NCBI GenBank assembly: GCA_035048495.1
Contig: JASUTR010000053.1
Location: forward strand, 1 to 64,000
Direction: 5' to 3'
DNA: 64,000 bases
Origin: Euptelea pleiosperma
Taxonomy: Eukaryota; Streptophyta; Magnoliopsida; Ranunculales; Eupteleaceae
Below are positions 52,801 through 64,000 of this stretch, one piece after another (position 1 is the first letter of the stretch; each line of letters begins with the position of its first letter). Under the pieces are notes generated by a model. The model saw only the letters and a program-made list of their open reading frames with translations, made no database searches and was not told the DNA's origin. The translations under genes were made by a program, and so were the position numbers.

Positions 52801-54484
52801 CTCAGTTTGTGTGTTACTTTCCAAAGCCTATAACTTGTGACTTTGTCGTAACCGAACCTCGTAATTGACTCAAACTCTTCCATTACTATTGTTTCAACAC
52901 ATTTGAAGTGTTTGAACAAGATTCGGGACAGTCGAAACAAGTTAGCTCCATCCGTGCGTCAACGTCTCAAATTGGACTCAGTTTGTGTGTTACATTCCAA
53001 AGCCTATAACTTGTGACTTTGTCGCAACCGAACCTCGTAACTTTACTCAAACTCTTCCATTACTATTGTTTCAACATATTTGAAGTGTTGGAATAAGATT
53101 TGGGACAGTCGAAACAAGTTAGCTCCATCCGTGCGTCAACGTCTCAAATTGGACTCAGTTTGTGTGTTACATTCCGAAGCCTATAACTTGGGACTTTGTC
53201 GTAACCGAACCTCGTAATTGGACTCAAACTCTTCCATTACTATTGTTTCAACACATTTGAAGTGTTTGAACAAGATTCGGGACAGTCGAAACAAGTTAGC
53301 TCCATCCGTGCGTCAACGTCTCAAATTCGACTCAGTTTGTGTGTTACATTCCAAAGCCTATAACTTGTGACTTTGTCGCAACCGAACCTCGTAACTTCAC
53401 TCAAACTCTTCCATTACTATTGTTTCAACACATTTGAAGTGTTTGAACTAGATTCGGGACTGTCGAAACAAGTTAGCTCCATCCGTGCGTCAACGTCTCA
53501 AATTGGACTCAGTTTGTGTGTTACATTCCGAAGCCTATAACTTGTGACTTTGTCGCAACCGAACCTCGTACTTTACTCAAACTCTTCCATTACTATTGTT
53601 TCAACATATTTGAAGTGTTCGAATAAGATTTGGGACAGGTCGAAACAAGTTAGCTCCATCCGTGCGTCAACGTCTCAAATTGGACTCAGTTTGTGTGTTA
53701 CATTCCGAAGCCTATAACTTGTGACTTTGTCGTAACCGAACCTCGTAATTGGACTCAAACTCTTCCATTACTATTGTTTCAACACATTTGAAGTGTTTGA
53801 ACAAGATTCGGGACAGTCGAAACAAGTTAGCTCCATCCGTGCGTCAACGTCTCAAATTGGACTCAGTTTGTGTGTTACATTCCAAAGCCTATAACTTGTG
53901 ACTTTGTCGCAACCGAACCTCGTAACTTTACTCAAACTCTTCCATTACTATTGTTTCAACACATTTGAAGTGTTGGAATAAGATTTGGGACAGTCGAAAC
54001 AAGTTAGCTCCATCCGTGCGTCAACGTCTCAAATTGGACTCAGTTTGTGTGTTACATTCCGAAGCCTATAACTTGGGACTTTGTCGTAACCGAACCTCGT
54101 AATTGGACTCAAACTCTTCCATTACTATTGTTTCAACACATTTGAAGTGTTTGAACAAGATTCGGGACAGTCGAAACAAGTTAGCTCCATCCGTGCGTCA
54201 ACGTCTCAAATTGGACTCAGTTTGTGTGTTACATTCCAAAGCCTATAACTTGTGACTTTGTCGCAACCGAACCTCGTAACTTTACTCAAACTCTTCCATT
54301 ACTATTGTTTCAACACATTTGAAGTGTTTGAACAAGATTCGGGACAGTCGAAACAAGTTAGCTCCATCCGTGCGTCAACGTCTCAAATTGGACTCAGTTT
54401 GTGTGTTACATTCCAAAGCCTATAACTTGTGACTTTGTCGCAACCGAACCTCGTAACTTTACTCAAACTCTTCCATTACTATTG
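46811..54484 (+). repeat. Mixed array segment
   Basis: About 43 monomers mixing common central types with flank types: TGACATTTTCGT returns near 48063, CACATGT near 48480, GTCGAAGAAG near 49728, and CTTCACTC with GAACTAGATTC near 53395-53450. Private indels are more frequent near the 3' end: CATTCCAAGCC (50694), CGTAACTTGGACTC (50915), CTCGAAATTGG (52258), TTACTTTCC (52814), CGTACTTTACTC (53566) and GACAGGTCGAAAC (53634). No gene is present. Confidence 0.75.
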
Positions 54485-57400
54485 TTTCATCACATTTGAA
54501 GTGTCGAAGAAGATTCGGGACTGTCGAAACAAGTTAGCTCCATCCGTGCGTCAACGTCTCAAATTGGACTCAGTTTGTGTGTTACATTCCGAAGCCTATA
54601 ACTTGTGACTTTGTCGCAACCGAACCTCGTAATTGGACTCAAACTCTTACATTACTATTGTTTCAACATATTTGAAGTGTTGGAATAAGATTTGGGACAG
54701 TCGAAACAAGTTAGCTCCATCCGTGCGTCAACGTCTCAAATTGGACTCAGTTTGTGTGTTACATTCCGAAGCCTATAACTTGGGACTTTGTCGTAACCGA
54801 ACCTCGTAATTGGACTCAAACTCTTCCATTACTATTGTTTCAACACATTTGAAGTGTTTGAACAAGATTTGGGACAGTCGAAACAAGTTAGCTCCATCCG
54901 TGCGTCAACGTCTCAAATTGGACTCAGTTTGTGTGTTACATTCCAAAGCCTATAACTTGGGACTTTGTCGCAACCAACCTCGTTACTTTACTCAAACTCT
55001 TCCATTACTATTGTTTCAACACATGTGGAGTGTTTGAACAAGAATCGGGACGGTCGAAACAAGTTAGCTCCATCCGTGCGTCAACGACTCAAATTGGACT
55101 CAGTTTGTGTGTTACATTCCGAAGCCTATAACTTGTGACTTTGTCGCAACCGGACCTCGTAATTGGACTAAAACTCTTACATTACTATTGTTTCAACATA
55201 TTTGAAGTGTTGAAATAAGATTTGGGACAGTCGAAACAAGTTAGCTCCATCCGTGCGTCAACGTCTCAAATTGGACTCAGTTTGTGTGTTACATTCCAAA
55301 GCCTATAACTTGTGACTTTGTCGCAACCGGACCTCGTAATTGGACTCAAACTATTCCATTACTATTGTTTCAACACATTTGAAGTGTTGGAACAAGATTT
55401 GGGACAGTCGAAACAAGTTAGCTCAATCCGTGCGTCAACCTCTCAAATTCGACTTAGTTTGTGTGTTACATTCCAAAGCCTATAACTTGTCACTTTGTCG
55501 CAACCGAACCTCGTAACTTTACTCAAACTCTTCCATTACTATTGTTTCAACATATTTGAAGTGTTGGAATAAGATTTGGGACAGTCGAAACAAGTTAGCT
55601 CCATCCGTGCGTCAACGTCTCAAATTGGACTCAGTTTGTGTGTTACATTCCGAAGCCTATAACTTGGGACTTTGTCGTAACCGAACCTCGTAATTGGACT
55701 CAAACTCTTCCATTACTATTGTTTCAACACATTTGAAGTGTTTGAACAAGATTCGGGACAGTCGAAACAAGTTAGCTCCTTCCGTACGTCAACATCTCAA
55801 ATTTGAATCAGTTTGTGTTACATTCCAAAGCCTATAACTTGTGACTTTGTCGCAACCGAACCTCGTAACTTTACTCAAACTCTTCCATTACTATTGTTTC
55901 AACACATGTGAAGTGTTTGAACAAGATTCGGGACAGTCGAAACAAGTTAGCTCCATCCGTGCGTCAACGTCTCAAATTGGACTCAGTTTGTGTGTTACAT
56001 TCCAAAGCCTATAACTTGTGACTTTGTCGCAACCGAACCTCGTAACTTTACACAAACTATTCCATTACTATTGTTTCAACACATTTGAAGTGTTGGAACA
56101 AGATTTGGGACAGTCAAAACAAGTTAGCTCCATCCGTGCGTCAACGTCTCAAATTCGACTCAGTTTGTGTGTTTCATTCCAAAGCCTATAACTTGTGACT
56201 TTGTCGCAACCGAACCTCGTAACTTCACTCAAACTCTTCCATCACTATTGTTTCAACACATTTGAACTGTTTGAACTAGATTCGGGACTGTCGAAACAAG
56301 TTAGCTCCATCCGTGCGTCAACGTCTCAAATTGGACTCAGTTTGTGTGTTACATTCTGAAGCCTATAACTTGTGACTTTGTCGCAACCGAACCTCGTAAC
56401 TTTACTCAAACTCTTCCATTACTATTGTTTCAACACATTTGAAGTGTCAGAACAAGATTCGGGACGGTCGAAACAAGTTAGCTCCATCCGTGCGTCAACG
56501 TCTCAAATTGGACTCAGTTTGTGTGTTACATTCCGAAGCCTATAACTTGTGACTTTGTCGCAACCGGACCTCGTAATTGGACTAAAACTCTTACATTACT
56601 ATTGTTTCAACATATTTGAAGTGTTGGAATAAGATTTGGGACAGTCGAAACAAGTTAGCTCCATCCGTGCGTCAACGTCTCAAATTGGACTCAGTTTGTG
56701 TGTTACATTCCGAAGCCTATAACTTGGGACTTTGTCGTAATCGAACCTCGTAATTAGACTCAAACTCTTCCATTACTATTGTTTCAACACATTTGAAGTG
56801 TTTGAACAAGATTTGGGACAGTCGAAACAAGTTAGCTCCATCCGTGCGTCAACGTCTCAAATTGGACTCAGTTTGTGTGTTACATTCCAAAGCCTATAAC
56901 TTGTGACTTTGTCGCAACCGAACCTCGTAACTTTACTCAAACTCTTCCATTACTATTGTTTCAACACATTTGAAGTGTTTGAACAAGATTCGGGACTGTC
57001 GAAACAAGTTAGCTCCATCCGTGCGTCAACGTCTCGAATTGGACTCAGTTTGTGAGTTACATTCCAAAGCCTATAAATTGTGACTTTGTCCCAACCAAAC
57101 CTCGTAACTTTACTCAAACTCTTCCATTACTATTGTTTCATCACATTTGAAGTGTCCGAAGAAGATTCGGGACTGTCGAAACAAGTTAGCTCCATCCGTG
57201 CGTCAACGTTAAAATTGGACTCAGTTTGTGTGTTACATTTCGAAGCCTATAACTTGTGACTTTGTCGCAACCGGACCTCGTAATTGGACTAAAACTCTTA
57301 CATTACTATTGTTTCAACATATTTGAAGTGTTGGAATAAGATTTGGGACAGTCGAAACAAGTTAGCTCCATCCGTGCGTCAACGTCTCAAATTGGACTCA

Positions 57401-59787
57401 GTTTGTGTGTTACATTCCGAAGCCTATAACTTGGGACTTTGTCGTAACCGAACCTCGTAATTGGACTCAAACTCTTCCATTACTATTGTTTCAAAACATT
57501 TGAAGTGTTTGAACAAGATTTGCGACAGTCGAAACAAGTTAGCTCCATCCGTGCGTCAACGTCTCAAATTGGACTCAGTTTGTGTGTTACATTCCAAAGC
57601 CTATAACTTGTGACATTTTCGTAACCGAACCTCGTAATTGGACTCAAACTCTTCCATTACTATTGTTTCAACACATTTGAAGTGTTTGAACAAGATTCGG
57701 GACAGTCGAAACAAGTTAGCTCCATCCGTGCGTCAACGTCTCAAATTGGACTCAGTTTGTGTGTTACATTCCAAAGCCTATAACTTGTGACTTTGTCGCA
57801 ACCGAACCTCGTAACTTTACTCAAACTCTTCCATTACTATTGTTTCAACATATTTGAAGTGTTTGAACAAGATTTGGGACAGTCGAAACAAGTTAGCTCC
57901 ATCCGTGCGTCAACGTCTCAAATTGGACTCAGTTTGTGTGTTACATTCCAAAGCCTATAACTTGGGACTTTGTCGTAACCGAACCTCGTAATTGGACTCA
58001 AACTCTTCCATTACTATTGTTTCAACACATGTGAGTGTTTGAACAAGATTCGGGACAGTCGAAACAAGTTAGCTCCATCCGTGCGTCAACGTCTCAAATT
58101 GGACTCAGTTTGTGTGTTACATTCCAAAGCCTATAACTTGTGACTTTGTCGCAACCGAACCTCGTAACTTTAGACAAACTATTCCATTACTATTGTTTCA
58201 ACACATTTGAAGTGTTGGAACAAGATTTGGGACAGTCAAAACAAGTTAGCTCCATCCGTGCGTCAACGTCTCAAATTCGACTCAGTTTGTGTGTTACATT
58301 CCAAAGCCTATAACTTGTGACTTTGTCGCAACCGAACCTCGTAACTTCACTCAAACTCTTCCATCACTATTGTTTCAACACATTTGAAGTGTTTGAACTA
58401 GATTCGGGACTGTCGAAACAAGTTAGCTCCATCCGTGCGTCAACGTCTCAAATTGGACTCAGTTTGTGTGTTACATTCCAAAGCCTATAACTTGGGACTT
58501 TGTCGTAACCGAACCTCGTAATTGGACTCAAACTCTTCCATTACTATTGTTTCAACACATGTGAAGTGTTTGAACAAGATTCGGGACAGTCGAAACAAGT
58601 TAGCTCCATCCGTGCGTCAACGTCTCAAATTGGACTCAGTTTGTGTGTTACATTCCAAAGCCTATAACTTGTGACTTTGTCGCAACCGAACCTCGTAACT
58701 TTAGACAAACTATTCCATTACTATTGTTTCAACACATTTGAAGTGTTGGAACAAGATTTGGGACAGTCAAAACAAGTTAGCTCCATCCGTGCGTCAACGT
58801 CTCAAATTCGACTCAGTTTGTGTGTTACATTCCAAAGCCTATAACTTGTGACTTTGTCGCAACCGAACCTCGTAACTTCACTCAAACTCTTCCATCACTA
58901 TTGTTTCAACACATTTGAAGTGTTTGAACTAGATTCGGGACTGTCGAAACAAGTTAGCTCCATCCGTGCGTCAACGTCTCAAATTGGACTCAGTTTGTGT
59001 GTTACATTCGAAGCCTATAACTTGTGACTTTGTCGTAACCGAACCTCGTAACTTTACTCAAACTCTTCCATTACTATTGTTTCAACACATGTGAAGTGTT
59101 TGAACAAGATTCGGGACAGTCGAAACAAGTTAGCTCCATCCGTGCGTCAACGTCTCAAATTGGACTCAGTTTGTGTGTTACATTCCAAAGCCTATAACTT
59201 GTGACTTTGACGCAACCGAACCTCGTAACTTTACTCAAACTCTTCCATTACTATTGTTTCAACATATTTGAAGTGTTGGAATAAGATTTGGGACAGTCGA
59301 AACAAGTTAGCTCCATCCGTGCGTCAACGTCTGAAATTGGACTCATTTTGTGTGTTACATTCCGAAGCCTATAACTTGGGACTTTGTCGTAACCGAACCT
59401 CGTAATTGGACTCAAACTCTTCCATTACTATTGTTTCAACACATGTGAAGTGTTTGAACAAGATTCGGGACAGTCGAAACAAGTTAGCTCCATCCGTGCG
59501 TCAACGTCTCAAATTGGACTCAGTTTGTGTGTTACATTCCAAAGCCTATAACTTGTGACTTTGTCGCAACCGAACCTCGTAACTTTACTCAAACTCTTCC
59601 ATTACTATTGTTTCAACACATTTGAAGTGTTTGAACAAGATTCGGGACAGTCGAAACAAGTTAGCTCCATCCGTGCGTCAACGTCTCGAATTTGAATCAG
59701 TTTGTGAGTTACATTCCAAAGCCTATAAATTGTGACTTTGTCGCAACCAAACCTCGTAACTTTACTCAAACTCTTCCATTACTATTG
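54485..59787 (+). repeat. 30-monomer higher-order repeat, copy A
   Basis: TTTCATCACATTTG occurs at 54485, 57136, 59788 and 62439, so the spacing is 2,651, 2,652 and 2,651 bp (15 monomers each). Details differ between the two 15-monomer halves but recur every second half (+5,303 to +5,305 bp), so the true recent unit is 30 monomers. Shared private markers include CTCGTTACTTTAC (54979 and 60284), CATGTGGAGTG (near 55023), AGAATCGGGACGG (55040), GTCAACGACTC (55081), GTTGAAATAAG (55210), TTTCAAAACATTTG (57489) and GATTTGCGAC (near 57518). Confidence 0.9.
58021..59080 (+). repeat. 3-monomer (531 bp) tandem duplication
   Basis: CTTTAGACAAACTATTCC recurs exactly 531 bp apart (TAGAC at 58171 and 58702). 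It is followed each time by GACAGTCAAAAC, AAATTCGACTCAG, CTTCACTC with CCATCAC, and GAACTAGATTC with GGGACTG. The duplication lies inside the 30-monomer unit. The copy at 63,3xx-64,000 runs off the window, so only the first repeat and the start of a possible second can be seen there. The first repeat has a one-base-shortened CATGTGAGTG (58029). Confidence 0.85.
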
Positions 59788-62700
59788 TTTCATCACATTT
59801 GAAGTGTCCGAAGAAGATTCGGGACTGTCGAAACAAGTTAGCTCCATCCGTGCGTCAACGTTTAAAATTGGACTCAGTTTGTGTGTTACATTCCGAAGCC
59901 TATAACTTGTGACTTTGTCGCAACCGGACCTCGTAATTGGACTAAAACTCTTACATTACTATTGTTTCAACATATTTGAAGTGTTGGAATAAGATTTGGG
60001 ACAGTCGAAACAAGTTAGCTCCATCCGTGCGTCAACGTCTCAAATTGGACTCAGTTTGTGTGTTACATTCCGAAGCCTATAACTTGGGACTTTGTCGTAA
60101 CCGAACCTCGTAATTGGACTCAAACTCTTCCATTACTATTGTTTCAACACATTTGAAGTGTTTGAACAAGATTTGGGACAGTCGAAACAAGTTAGCTCCA
60201 TCCGTGCGTCAACGTCTCAAATTGGACTCAGTTTGTGTGTTACATTCCAAAGCCTATAACTTGGGACTTTGTCGCAACCAAACCTCGTTACTTTACTCAA
60301 ACTCTTCCATTACTATTGTTTCAACACATGTGGAGTGTTTGAACAAGAATCGGGACGGTCGAAACAAGTTAGCTCCATCCGTGCGTCAACGACTCAAATT
60401 GGACTCAGTTTGTGTGTTACATTCCGAAGCCTATAACTTGTGACTTTGTCGCAACCGGACCTCGTAATTGGACTAAAACTCTTACATTACTATTGTTTCA
60501 ACATATTTGAAGTGTTGAAATAAGATTTGGGACAGTCGAAACAAGTTAGCTCCATCCGTGCGTCAACGTCTCAAATTGGACTCAGTTTGTGTGTTACATT
60601 CCAAAGCCTATAACTTGTGACTTTGTCGCAACCGGACCTCGTAATTGGACTCAAACTATTCCATTACTATTGTTTCAACACATTTGAAGTGTTGGAACAA
60701 GATTTGGGACAGTCGAAACAAGTTAGCTCAATCCGTGCGTCAACCTCTCAAATTCGACTTAGTTTGTGTGTTACATTCCAAAGCCTATAACTTGTCACTT
60801 TGTCGCAACCGAACCTCGTAACTTTACTCAAACTCTTCCATTACTATTGTTTCAACATATTTGAAGTGTTGGAATAAGATTTGGGACAGTCGAAACAAGT
60901 TAGCTCCATCCGTGCGTCAACGTCTCAAATTGGACTCAGTTTGTGTGTTACATTCCGAAGCCTATAACTTGGGACTTTGTCGTAACCGAACCTCGTAATT
61001 GGACTCAAACTCTTCCATTACTATTGTTTCAACACATTTGAAGTGTTTGAACAAGATTCGGGACAGTCGAAACAAGTTAGCTCCTTCCGTACGTCAACAT
61101 CTCAAATTTGAATCAGTTTGTGTTACATTCCAAAGCCTATAACTTGTGACTTTGTCGCAACCGAACCTCGTAACTTTACTCAAACTCTTCCATTACTATT
61201 GTTTCAACACATGTGAAGTGTTTGAACAAGATTCGGGACAGTCGAAACAAGTTAGCTCCATCCGTGCGTCAACGTCTCAAATTGGACTCAGTTTGTGTGT
61301 TACATTCCAAAGCCTATAACTTGTGACTTTGTCGCAACCGAACCTCGTAACTTTACACAAACTATTCCATTACTATTGTTTCAACACATTTGAAGTGTTG
61401 GAACAAGATTTGGGACAGTCAAAACAAGTTAGCTCCATCCGTGCGTCAACGTCTCAAATTCGACTCAGTTTGTGTGTTTCATTCCAAAGCCTATAACTTG
61501 TGACTTTGTCGCAACCAAACCTCGTAACTTCACTCAAACTCTTCCATCACTATTGTTTCAACACATTTGAACTGTTTGAACTAGATTCGGGACTGTCGAA
61601 ACAAGTTAGCTCCATCCGTGCGTCAACGTCTCAAATTGGACTCAGTTTGTGTGTTACATTCTGAAGCCTATAACTTGTGACTTTGTCGCAACCGAACCTC
61701 GTAACTTTACTCAAACTCTTCCATTACTTGTTTCAACACATTTGAAGTGTCCGAACAAGAATCGGGACGGTCGAAACAAGTTAGCTCCATCCGTGCGTCA
61801 ACGACTCAAATTGGAATCAGTTTGTGTGTTACATTCCGAAGCCTATAACTTGTGACTTTGTCGCAACCGGACCTCGTAATTGGACTAAAACTCTTACATT
61901 ACTATTGTTTCAACATATTTGAAGTGTTGGAATAAGATTTGGGACAGTCGAAACAAGTTAGCTCCATCCGTGCGTCAACGTCTCAAATTGGACTCAGTTT
62001 GTGTGTTACATTCCGAAGCCTATAACTTGGGACTTTGTCGTAATCGAACCTCGTAATTAGACTCAAACTCTTCCATTACTATTGTTTCAACACATTTGAA
62101 GTGTTTGAACAAGATTTGGGACAGTCGAAACAAGTTAGCTCCATCCGTGCGTCAACGTCTCAAATTGGACTCAGTTTGTGTGTTACATTCCAAAGCCTAT
62201 AACTTGTGACTTTGTCGCAACCGAACCTCGTAACTTTACTCAAACTCTTCCATTACTATTGTTTCAACACATTTGAAGTGTTTGAACAAGATTCGGGACT
62301 GTCGAAACAAGTTAGCTCCATCCGTGCGTCAACGTCTCGAATTGGACTCAGTTTGTGAGTTACATTCCAAAGCCTATAAATTGTGACTTTGTCCCAACCA
62401 AACCTCGTAACTTTACTCAAACTCTTCCATTACTATTGTTTCATCACATTTGAAGTGTCCGAAGAAGATTCGGGACTGTCGAAACAAGTTAGCTCCATCC
62501 GTGCGTCAACGTTTAAAATTGGACTCAGTTTGTGTGTTACATTTCGAAGCCTATAACTTGTGACTTTGTCGCAACCGGACCTCGTAATTGGACTAAAACT
62601 CTTACATTACTATTGTTTCAACATATTTGAAGTGTTGGAATAAGATTTGGGACAGTCGAAACAAGTTAGCTCCATCCGTGCGTCAACGTCTCAAATTGGA

Positions 62701-64000
62701 CTCAGTTTGTGTGTTACATTCCGAAGCCTATAACTTGGGACTTTGTCGTAACCGAACCTCGTAATTGGACTCAAACTCTTCCATTACTATTGTTTCAAAA
62801 CATTTGAAGTGTTTGAACAAGATTTGCGACAGTCGAAACAAGTTAGCTCCATCCGTGCGTCAACGTCTCAAATTGGACTCAGTTTGTGTGTTACATTCCA
62901 AAGCCTATAACTTGTGACATTTTCGTAACCGAACCTCGTAATTGGACTCAAACTCTTCCATTACTATTGTTTCAACACATTTGAAGTGTTTGAACAAGAT
63001 TCGGGACAGTCGAAACAAGTTAGCTCCATCCGTGCGTCAACGTCTCAAATTGGACTCAGTTTGTGTGTTACATTCCAAAGCCTATAACTTGTGACTTTGT
63101 CGCAACCGAACCTCGTAACTTTACTCAAACTCTTCCATTACTATTGTTTCAACATATTTGAAGTGTTTGAACAAGATTTGGGACAGTCGAAACAAGTTAG
63201 CTCCATCCGTGCGTCAACGTCTCAAATTGGACTCAGTTTGTGTGTTACATTCCAAAGCCTATAACTTGGGACTTTGTCGTAACCGAACCTCGTAATTGGA
63301 CTCAAACTCTTCCATTACTATTGTTTCAACACATGTGAAGTGTTTGAACAAGATTCGGGACAGTCGAAACAAGTTAGCTCCATCCGTGCGTCAACGTCTC
63401 AAATTGGACTCAGTTTGTGTGTTACATTCCAAAGCCTATAACTTGTGACTTTGTCGCAACCGAACCTCGTAACTTTAGACAAACTCTTCCATTACTATTG
63501 TTTCAACACATTTGAAGTGTTGGAACAAGATTCGGGACAGTCGAAACAAGTTAGCTCCATCCGTGCGTCAACGTCTCAAATTCGACTCAGTTTGTGTGTT
63601 ACATTCCAAAGCCTATAACTTGTGACTTTGTCGCAACCGAACCTCGTAACTTCACTCAAACTCTTCCATTACTATTGTTTCAACACATTTGAAGTGTTTG
63701 AACTAGATTCGGGACTGTCGAAACAAGTTAGCTCCATCCGTGCGTCAACGTCTCAAATTGGACTCAGTTTGTGTGTTACATTCCAAAGCCTATAACTTGG
63801 GACTTTGTCGTAACCGAACCTCGTAATTGGACTCAAACTCTTCCATTACTATTGTTTCAACACATGTGAAGTGTTTGAACAAGATTCGGGACAGTCGAAA
63901 CAAGTTAGCTCCATCCGTGCGTCAACGTCTCAAATTGGACTCAGTTTGTGTGTTACATTCCAAAGCCTATAACTTGTGACTTTGTCGCAACCGAACCTCG
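59788..64000 (+). repeat. 30-monomer higher-order repeat, copy B (cut by window end)
   Basis: It repeats copy A at +5,303 to +5,305 bp, marker by marker: AGAATCGGGACGG near 60347, GCTCCTTCCGTACGTC near 61081, TTTCAAAACATTTG at 62793 and GATTTGCGAC near 62821. The first one or two monomers match less well: TAAAACTCTTAC and CGTTTAAAATTGG here against TCAAACTCTTAC and CGTCTCAAATTGG in copy A. The exchange point therefore probably lies slightly downstream of 54,485. Copy B has a private CATTACTTGTTTC (3-bp loss, near 61723). The window ends before the unit is complete. Confidence 0.9.

Larger units (their letters stand above)
1..64000 (+). repeat. 177-bp tandem satellite array, whole window
   Basis: The landmark GTTAGCTCC recurs every 177 bp from position 63 to the end (for example 37203, 37380, 37557), always on the same strand, with no inversion and no interruption by other sequence. 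The consensus has 72 G+C of 177 (about 41%). Most copies differ at a handful of fixed sites; single-base indels are occasional. The monomer length is in the range of many plant and animal centromeric satellites (about one nucleosome plus linker), so a centromeric or heterochromatic role is the best inference. I do not recognise the family, and knob or subtelomeric heterochromatin remains possible. No gene, tRNA, rRNA or transposon is seen on either strand. Confidence 0.98.

Noticed and set aside
1..64000. A named plant centromere satellite (for example the Arabidopsis 178-bp or Brassica 176-bp families)
   Set aside because: The length is similar, but the sequence does not match what I know of those families. 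A database search would be needed, so no species or family name is given.
1..64000. A novel gene system, defence locus or mobile element hidden in the array
   Set aside because: I found no non-satellite segment in reading through the window. Every deviation from the consensus is a substitution or an indel of one to a few bases inside a monomer.

Overview
The whole 64 kb is one uninterrupted, head-to-tail satellite DNA array. The basic monomer is 177 bp, about 41% GC in a hand-built consensus, so the window holds about 361 copies, all in the same orientation. I find no protein gene, tRNA, rRNA, CRISPR array, transposon or unique-sequence island on either strand. A monomer of this length arranged in higher-order repeats (HORs) suggests a eukaryotic centromeric or other heterochromatic satellite, most likely from a plant or animal with 'nucleosome-plus-linker' sized centromere repeats. 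I do not recognise the monomer and cannot name the species or prove centromere identity from sequence alone.

Monomer positions are numbered here from GTTAGCTCC = 1 to GAAACAA = 171-177. A few linked variable sites define the monomer types: A/G59 (CCAAAGCC or CCGAAGCC), T/G74 (TTGTGAC or TTGGGAC), C/T85, 101-104 (CTTT, TTGG, CTTG or CTTC), C/T137 (CACATTT or CATATTT), T/G140 (CACATGT), T/G150 with C/T154 (TTTGAACAAG or TTGGAATAAG), and C/T161 (GATTCGGG or GATTTGGG).

Layout: 1-4,600 is an irregular mix. From 4,610 to about 21,950 a block of about 16-20 monomers with private markers recurs four times (starts near 4,610, 9,036, 14,870 and 19,120), separated by blocks of other monomers. From 23,200 to 30,630 a 21-monomer unit (about 3.71 kb) is tandemly duplicated. 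From about 30.6 to 44.7 kb the array is more uniform, and between about 35 and 45 kb several flank-type variants are absent. A 6-monomer duplication lies at 44,690-46,810, and a mixed segment follows to 54,485. The last 9.5 kb is two copies of a 30-monomer (about 5.3 kb) unit, itself two 15-monomer halves, with a 3-monomer (531 bp) duplication inside it.

Nothing here works as an operon or gene system. The informative content is the nested history of unequal exchange and amplification, the uniform centre with marker-rich flanks, and a conserved inverted-repeat module at monomer positions 126-177.
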